Shown in pieces: positions 58,529 to 64,000 of a DNA stretch of 64,000 bases. The position numbers were made by a program, and so were the translations under genes. Every line of letters starts with the position of its first letter. The stretch's first letter is position 1. Source of the DNA: Pezicula radicicola (lineage: Eukaryota > Ascomycota > Leotiomycetes > Helotiales > Dermateaceae). The notes beneath the pieces were generated by a model. That model ran no database searches, was not told the DNA's origin, and worked only from the letters and a program-made list of their open reading frames with translations. The stretch spans positions 148,549-212,548 of the forward strand of contig PDUO01000022.1 in the NCBI GenBank assembly GCA_003008705.1. The letters run 5' to 3'.

Positions 58529-60316
58529 GTCAGGAATTCTGGGGAAGAGTAGCGGAGGTTGGCACGCGACGTCACTGTCGGCTGTTCTCAGGGACTCGCT
58601 TACTTACAATGGTATGACTTTTCAGTGACTTGGGTTTCAACCACCACTAACTATGAGGCATGTTTTGATGAATTTGTTATTCAAAGGCGGCACTTGAATA
58701 TTGTAATCGAGTAGGTAATAAATACTCAGCATATCCTCTAAATTCTACGTAAATGAGGGTTATCACTTAGCCCAAGTGAGTTACATCCAAGTATGTCACT
58801 TAAGTTTGTATAAATATATGTGTTGTGCTGGTCGATTTGAGGGCATGCCACTCTTGACCGAAATATTTACAGAGATTCACTGTATTCGAAAGAAGATACT
58901 TTGCACTTATGTCCTTTTGACGAAGTGTAATTGCACAGAACGGCAAAGGTACCATACGAAGGGCATACAACGTGGTCGGACTTTTGCCGATGTTGATCGT
59001 CATGAAAGATAGCATTGCTGTATAAAATGTTGTTGCTGGGGAAGTAGAAGCTTTAAATGAGATGTCGTAAATAGTTGTCAAAGATGTCCAAGAGCCTTTG
59101 TGGCTTTCAAACTATTAATTTGTCTTTATATTGGCGTCAGCAGAGTTCGTTGCACTAGTGCCACGGTTTCCATAGCATGAACTTGCTATTATGTCTTTAG
59201 TCGCTCAGCAACAAGTCCATTGTGAAGGCGATTCGGAGACCCTCGCTGCAGCAGATGCCCCCTGGGAACCGTGCTCCTGCTCCTCTCCTATTTTTGGTTT
59301 CTAGGAGAAAACCTTCATCTTAAGAACTCTTACAAATCAGCACGACGATCCCTTGCGAAAATTCATACCGGACTTGCCGGAGAGCTCGCCATTAAACGAG
59401 CGCTCTATACTCCGTAGAAGTGCACAAAACTTTTCTCATCTTTTGCTCTTTCTCAGCTGCGAAGAAACATCTAGGATTTGAAAGAATGTATTGGAGTTGT
59501 TTATCTTGTTCTTTCTTGTCTTCTGAAGGATGTGGTCGGTTTGATCAAGTATTCTTCTAAGATATGGGGTAGCTGGCCTATTGCGATGATACCTCCGTAC
59601 TCGCTGCGAAATCCTTTTCATGGGATTCTTCTTTCTCCTCCAAGAAATTACATGGGGTAGCGTAGTAAATGCATCAAGTCTTCTGTTGCTTTCGATGGGC
59701 AGTTTCAGCCATGGTGTTTGGTGTAGCCTTGTTAAGGTCGTGGTGAGTTAAATAATAGCACCTCTCTCTACCTTCGTACTTTCGTACCTGTCATTAGATC
59801 ATCCTGGTGTCCCAATAATTTCCAAAGCATCTAACCCCTATTTCCAAATTCCACGTGGAAACGCCTCGTCCTGTCAGCCTCTTAGCTATCCAATCACTGC
59901 AGTTGGAAAATAAACTCCCTTGCCCCTGAAAATACGGCTTTCCCGGATTGAGCACCGTTGGCATCGTTCATCATTATTCTGTGCAGCGGGGCGCGTTGTC
60001 GATCAAAGTCAACACGAGCCACATCTCGGTTTGGGCCTCTCTCGGTTTAAATAAAACAAGACACCAACATCGCACCACCGAATGGCCGTCTTGGTCCACA
60101 ACGAAAAGAAACATCTAGAACGCCTGTCCCTACAGAACCCCCAAGACCAATATTAAAGAGCACCTGCTTCCCAATTTGCGAGCATCTTGGGAATTACTCG
60201 AGTAGAGGGGCGCTGAAACGAAAAAGCGAGGTGTTACTTCTGTAGGAACGCCAGATTTATCGTCAGCTTGGGAAGGGTGACGCAGCTCGCAAATAGAATC
60301 ACAGGTCGACGACAAT
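58529..60316. other. Intergenic between divergent phosphatase and MFS genes
   Basis: 1.8 kb; no supported gene. A possible relative of the dispersed motif occurs in reverse orientation near 58770-58800 (contains GAGTTAC and CCAAGTATGTCAC). Otherwise only short ORFs. Confidence 0.45.
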
Positions 60317-61942
60317 ATGGCAGCTCCAGTCGATGCGGCGACGAGGAAGAAGGTGTTGAGAGTTGTGTTTATATCTTTGCTCTTAGATTTGGTATGCTCA
60401 ATTACGGACGGAGAACTACAAGGCTGGGTAGCAAAGGACGAGGCTAACGCTCTGACCAGATATCATTTACGTTTATCCTACCTCTATTTCCTAAGCTGTA
60501 AGTCTACGAGATCAGCATCTATGCTCCTGAATGGTTTGCTGATAGTTGACAGTCTTGAATTCTATCGAAATCTCGAAGCACCTACATCCTTCTCTTCCTC
60601 GAGCAAATCACCGACCCTCCTGGCGCATATCCTACAGTACCTCAATGCATACAAGGCCTCCTTTGCGAGGCCAATTGACTCACGATATGATATCGTACTT
60701 CTGGGTGGAGCTTTAGGGAGCATGTTCTCGTGAGTCGGACCAATTCCAAACATACCGGATTCCCCGCTGATAACAACCCTCTACAGCCTACTTCAAGCCG
60801 TAGCCTCCCCAATAATTGGTACAATGTCCGATCGTTACGGCCGACGGCAAGCCCTTCTCGTCAGTATGACGGGAAATATCCTCAGCGTTCTCCTCTGGGT
60901 CTGCGCCACCGATTTCAGAACCTTCCTTCTCTCGCGTGCAGTTGGCGGTTTGTCGGAAGGAAACGTACAATTAGCAATCGCAATCGCAACGGATATATCC
61001 GACGAGAAACAGCGGAGTTCTACAATGGCATTGGTCGGGATATGTTTTAGCATAAGCTTTACATTTGGTCCTGCGCTGGGAGCTTGGTTGAGCACTATTA
61101 GCACGGTTCAGGCCAATCCTTTTGCGACTGCGGCTGGATTCTCGTTGATTTTGATTGTGACGGAAACAGTATATCTGTATTTCTGTCTGCCGGAGACTCT
61201 CCCAAGCAAGGTAGCTTCCGCAAAACTCGCAGGAGAACCAGCTGCAACGAACGGGCTCACCAAGACCACTACAAACTCCACGCAAGATACACAAGCTAAA
61301 CTTGTCTCTTCAAAGCCTACGAACATTGGCCACGGCAAGAAAGTGCAAAGAACAAACTCACATTTCCTACTTAATCTCACGCATCTAGCATTTATTCTCT
61401 TCTTCTCCGGAATGGAGTTTTCCCTGCCATTCATGACCTACGACCTCTTCGGCTATACCTCAGCACGCAACGGTCGACTTCTAGGCTACTTGGGCCTTGT
61501 CGCATCACTTCTCCAAGGTGGCGTAACACGGCGTCTAAAACCTCTTCTCTCCGTCCGCATCGGTGTCGTCTCCTGCTTGCTAGCCCTCTTCCTGCTCGCC
61601 CGCATCTCCACTGAGTCCGGGCTCTACCTCGCCGCTACCCTGTTGGCCGTCACGACTGCGACAGTAGTCACCGGTCTCAACGCATTAAGTTCTTTTGAAG
61701 CAGGCGAGGATGAGCGAGGTGGGAAATTGGGGAATCTGAGGAGTTGGGGCCAAGTCGGGCGAGGTGTAGGCCCGTTGGCCTTCACAAGTATTTATTGGTG
61801 GGCTGGAAGAGAGGTTGCTTACAGTATTGGGGGAATGGGAGTTCTGGCAGTTAGCTTGATTGTATTCTTTGGGTTGGAAAATCCAAAAGGGAGTGAGGGG
61901 AAGAAGATCAAGGATGTTAAGGAGGTGGAGGTTGATCTTTGA
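60317..61942 (+). CDS. MFS transporter (yeast YCR023C-type)
   Basis: Four exons (60317-60391, 60460-60497, 60553-60729, 60787-61942) total 1446 nt, 481 aa. Exon 1 carries VLRVVFISLLLDLV, continued after splicing as ISFTFILPLFPKLLEFYRN (TM1). TM2 includes LLGGALGSMFSLLQAVASPI, followed by motif A DRYGRRQ. Further helices are NILSVLLWVCATDF, FLLSRAVGGLSEGNVQLAIA, LVGICFSISFTFGPALGAWL and others, about 12 in all. A hydrophilic loop rich in Thr, Lys and Asn lies between helices 6 and 7 (THFC-free, roughly 255-305). The second exon is only 38 nt. The substrate cannot be predicted; the family is of vacuolar or plasma-membrane multidrug-like porters of unknown specificity. It lies 544 bp from the convergent P450. 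Confidence 0.88.
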
Positions 61943-62486
61943 AGGGCACCAGGGGCCTTCCAACAGATTCAAGATTATGTTGTAAGATAGGTGAGTCTGA
62001 AGTTGAAAGACTCGAGATGTATATATTTGTATTTTAGTAGGGCATGGATAGGAATGGGTGGATATGGGAGTCTTCAGGTAAGGCATCTAGAGGAGTAGGA
62101 ATTGAGTTGTCGTTTTTAGCGTATGTACTGCATAGGAAGAATTTATTGAACTTGCAGGCTCCTTCATGGTTTCTATTAGAGAATTCGTTTTCCTGTTCAT
62201 TATGTATCGTGCTGAATCTACTGGGCCCATGGTCTGTACCCTATTAAGTGAGGCTGATAACATAATTAATATCCATGGTAGGAGTGCCAATATACACGTT
62301 TCTGCAAACTAGCCTTGTATAGAGTACAACGACCTAAGGAAAACAAACTATAGGGTCCATAAGTTTCAACACCCAAAACTCCGTAAAGAGAAAGAAACCA
62401 GAAATGTATAATCAATCATAGCCAATGTTCAAGTCATTAGATAAAAACAACCATCCACCTCACCTACGGAGGTACCTCACCAACTA
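61943..62486. other. Intergenic, convergent 3' flanks
   Basis: 544 bp between the MFS stop and the P450 stop. No gene seen. Confidence 0.5.
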
Positions 62487-64000
62487 TCAAGCCAGAGTCA
62501 ACCCAACCTTACAACCACCCCTAATAGCTAAAGTAATCGTCAAACCCTCAATCCATTCCCTATCCTCTCTTGGTTCAATAGCCTTAAAAGCTTGCAGAAG
62601 TCTGATAGTCGTATATGAAGCCTCCGTTAAGGCGAATTGTTGACCGATACAGATTCTTGGACCGCCGTTGAAGGGTAGGTATTCCCAACTGTGATTGTTT
62701 TAGTAAGATTGATTTGTTTGTTGGGTTTATTTTTGTTGAGAAGGAGGGCAAGAGGGAAGGAAGAAAAGGCTTACCCCGGTCTATAAGATTCCCACCTCTC
62801 AGGCCTAAATTCATCGGCGTCTGCACCGTAAAAATCTTTTCTTCGTTGCATCACATATGGATAGTAGTTTACTTGTTGACCTTTCTTGACGAAGATTGGT
62901 GATTTACCATCAGGGCCACCGCCGAGTGGGAGGACTGTATCGCGAATTGCGACGCGGTTATTGACGGGTACGATGGGATAGAGTCGGAGTGCTGATTCTT
63001 ATTAGTTGCTGGGAGCAAATGATGGGACATTTGAGGTTACTTACTCTCATTTAGACAATACTTCAAGTATTTCATATCCTTGATCTGCTCAAATGAAGGG
63101 CGACTACTATCCAATCCCAATACCTCAGCCCTCAACTTCGCATAAATATCCGGACGTCGAGCTAGTATGAAGAATAAGTGACTGAGCAAACTAGCTGTTG
63201 TGTCGCGTCCCGCAAGCAAGATATTGAGCAATTCGTCCTGGATCTTCTTGGCTGGATATCCCGTCTTCGCTAACTCTTCCAGGAAGATATACCGTGATGC
63301 TTTTCCATCTTCCTCGGCTTTCTCTTTCTCCAAACTGGCATATTTTTTTTGTTTCTCGACGGCTTTCTGGACATAGAAGCTTACATACTCATGTACGAAT
63401 TTGACATCGGCTGTGTATTTCTTGTCGGGCATCAGTGTCGCTAACTTTCCAACACGACCCTCAACTCCTGCTCTCTCAAGAACATATCCGAAAGCATCAG
63501 CGAAGTGTTCAGCTCGACTGTTATCACCGTCATTAGAAAGGATATCAGTGCTTTGACCGAATAAGAAATCAGTGGCCGAGTCCATAGTAAGCGAAAAGAA
63601 CAGAGTCTGTAAATCAACTGTCGATCCATCTCTCGGGACCCTGGCAACTAATTTCATGATATGATCATCGAATGTAGCGAGATCACCAACTTGACTACGC
63701 ACAAAGTTAGGTCGAAGTAAAGCTCGTGAATCTTCCCATTCTTTTCCATCTGTCGTGAAGATTCCGTGTCCGAACATTGGCTTGAAGGCTACTTTGCGAC
63801 GGGGTGACAGTGAGAAGTCTTTAAACTTGGTTGCGAGTATTGCTTTGATGTTTTCGGGTTCTGTCGTATTGAGTACTGTATCTCCTAAGATCTTGGAAGA
63901 ATACGTGTTGACGCCTCCTCCGACAGTTTTGAAGCGATTCACTGTTGATTGTAGGAATGTTCCATCCTTCAGGAAACCGACGTTGGCTCTGAAGAGGTCG
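62487..64000 (-). CDS. Cytochrome P450, CYP52-like, 5' end outside window
   Basis: Three exons in the window (63045 to the right edge, 62775-62991, 62487-62688); the N-terminus and membrane anchor are cut off. The frame is open to the edge and reads [20 protein letters not shown] before [10 protein letters not shown]450 landmarks: I-helix [15 protein letters not shown]-helix ExxR in [17 protein letters not shown] (formed by splicing); [12 protein letters not shown]; and the heme loop [20 protein letters not shown] with the axial Cys. The K-helix and heme loop resemble CYP52-type n-alkane and fatty-acid omega-hydroxylases of ascomycetes, ER-bound enzymes, so terminal oxidation of fatty acids is the likely role. 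CYP63 or related families remain possible. No break seen in the part present. Confidence 0.9.

Overview
The window is nuclear DNA of a filamentous ascomycete (Pezizomycotina). Genes carry many short GT-AG introns of about 50-70 nt, and the set includes typical fungal genes: erg6, pex16, zuotin, MZM1, a Gyp2-type TBC protein, slt11, a SWIRM protein and a fatty-acid-type P450. A leotiomycete is my best guess from overall gene style, but the sequence alone does not prove it. I reconstructed 21 intact or edge-truncated protein genes, two decayed genes and two copies of one MITE. I saw no tRNA, rRNA or CRISPR array.

Layout. 1-477: edge-truncated gene with an areA GATA-like (DUF1752) domain, then a long gene-poor stretch. 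3.1-9.5 kb: leucine-catabolism cluster, with both 3-methylcrotonyl-CoA carboxylase subunits in tandem on the minus strand and isovaleryl-CoA dehydrogenase divergent on the plus strand, followed by a SnoaL/NTF2-like gene interrupted by a stop codon. 11-15 kb: a MITE, then a TBC Rab-GAP. 16-18.7 kb: an eight-exon kinase-like gene with two microexons and a C-terminal ubiquitin-like domain. 21.9-27.3 kb: SWIRM protein, F-box protein and PEX16.

27.3-35.8 kb is an AT-rich, repeat-bearing island with one gene, a seven-exon dynamin-superfamily (SLIP-GC-like) GTPase, and the second MITE copy in inverted orientation. 35.8-45.2 kb returns to housekeeping genes: zuotin, a disordered protein head-to-head with the three-exon MZM1 gene, slt11 and erg6. 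46.7-51 kb holds a coiled-coil protein and a ZZ/EF-hand protein. 51-54.9 kb is gene-poor and carries a decayed gene. 54.9-64 kb holds a second PKA-type catalytic subunit, an inositol-polyphosphate 5-phosphatase-like protein, an MFS transporter and a P450 cut by the right edge.

The clearest functional unit is the leucine pathway: IVD turns isovaleryl-CoA into 3-methylcrotonyl-CoA, which the MccA/MccB carboxylase then carboxylates in mitochondria. The least ordinary items are the kinase-ubiquitin-like fusion, the island GTPase, the MITE pair with TA target-site duplications, the stop-interrupted SnoaL-like gene, and a degenerate dispersed repeat family shared by several intergenic regions. All splice models were built by hand and checked only for frame continuity.
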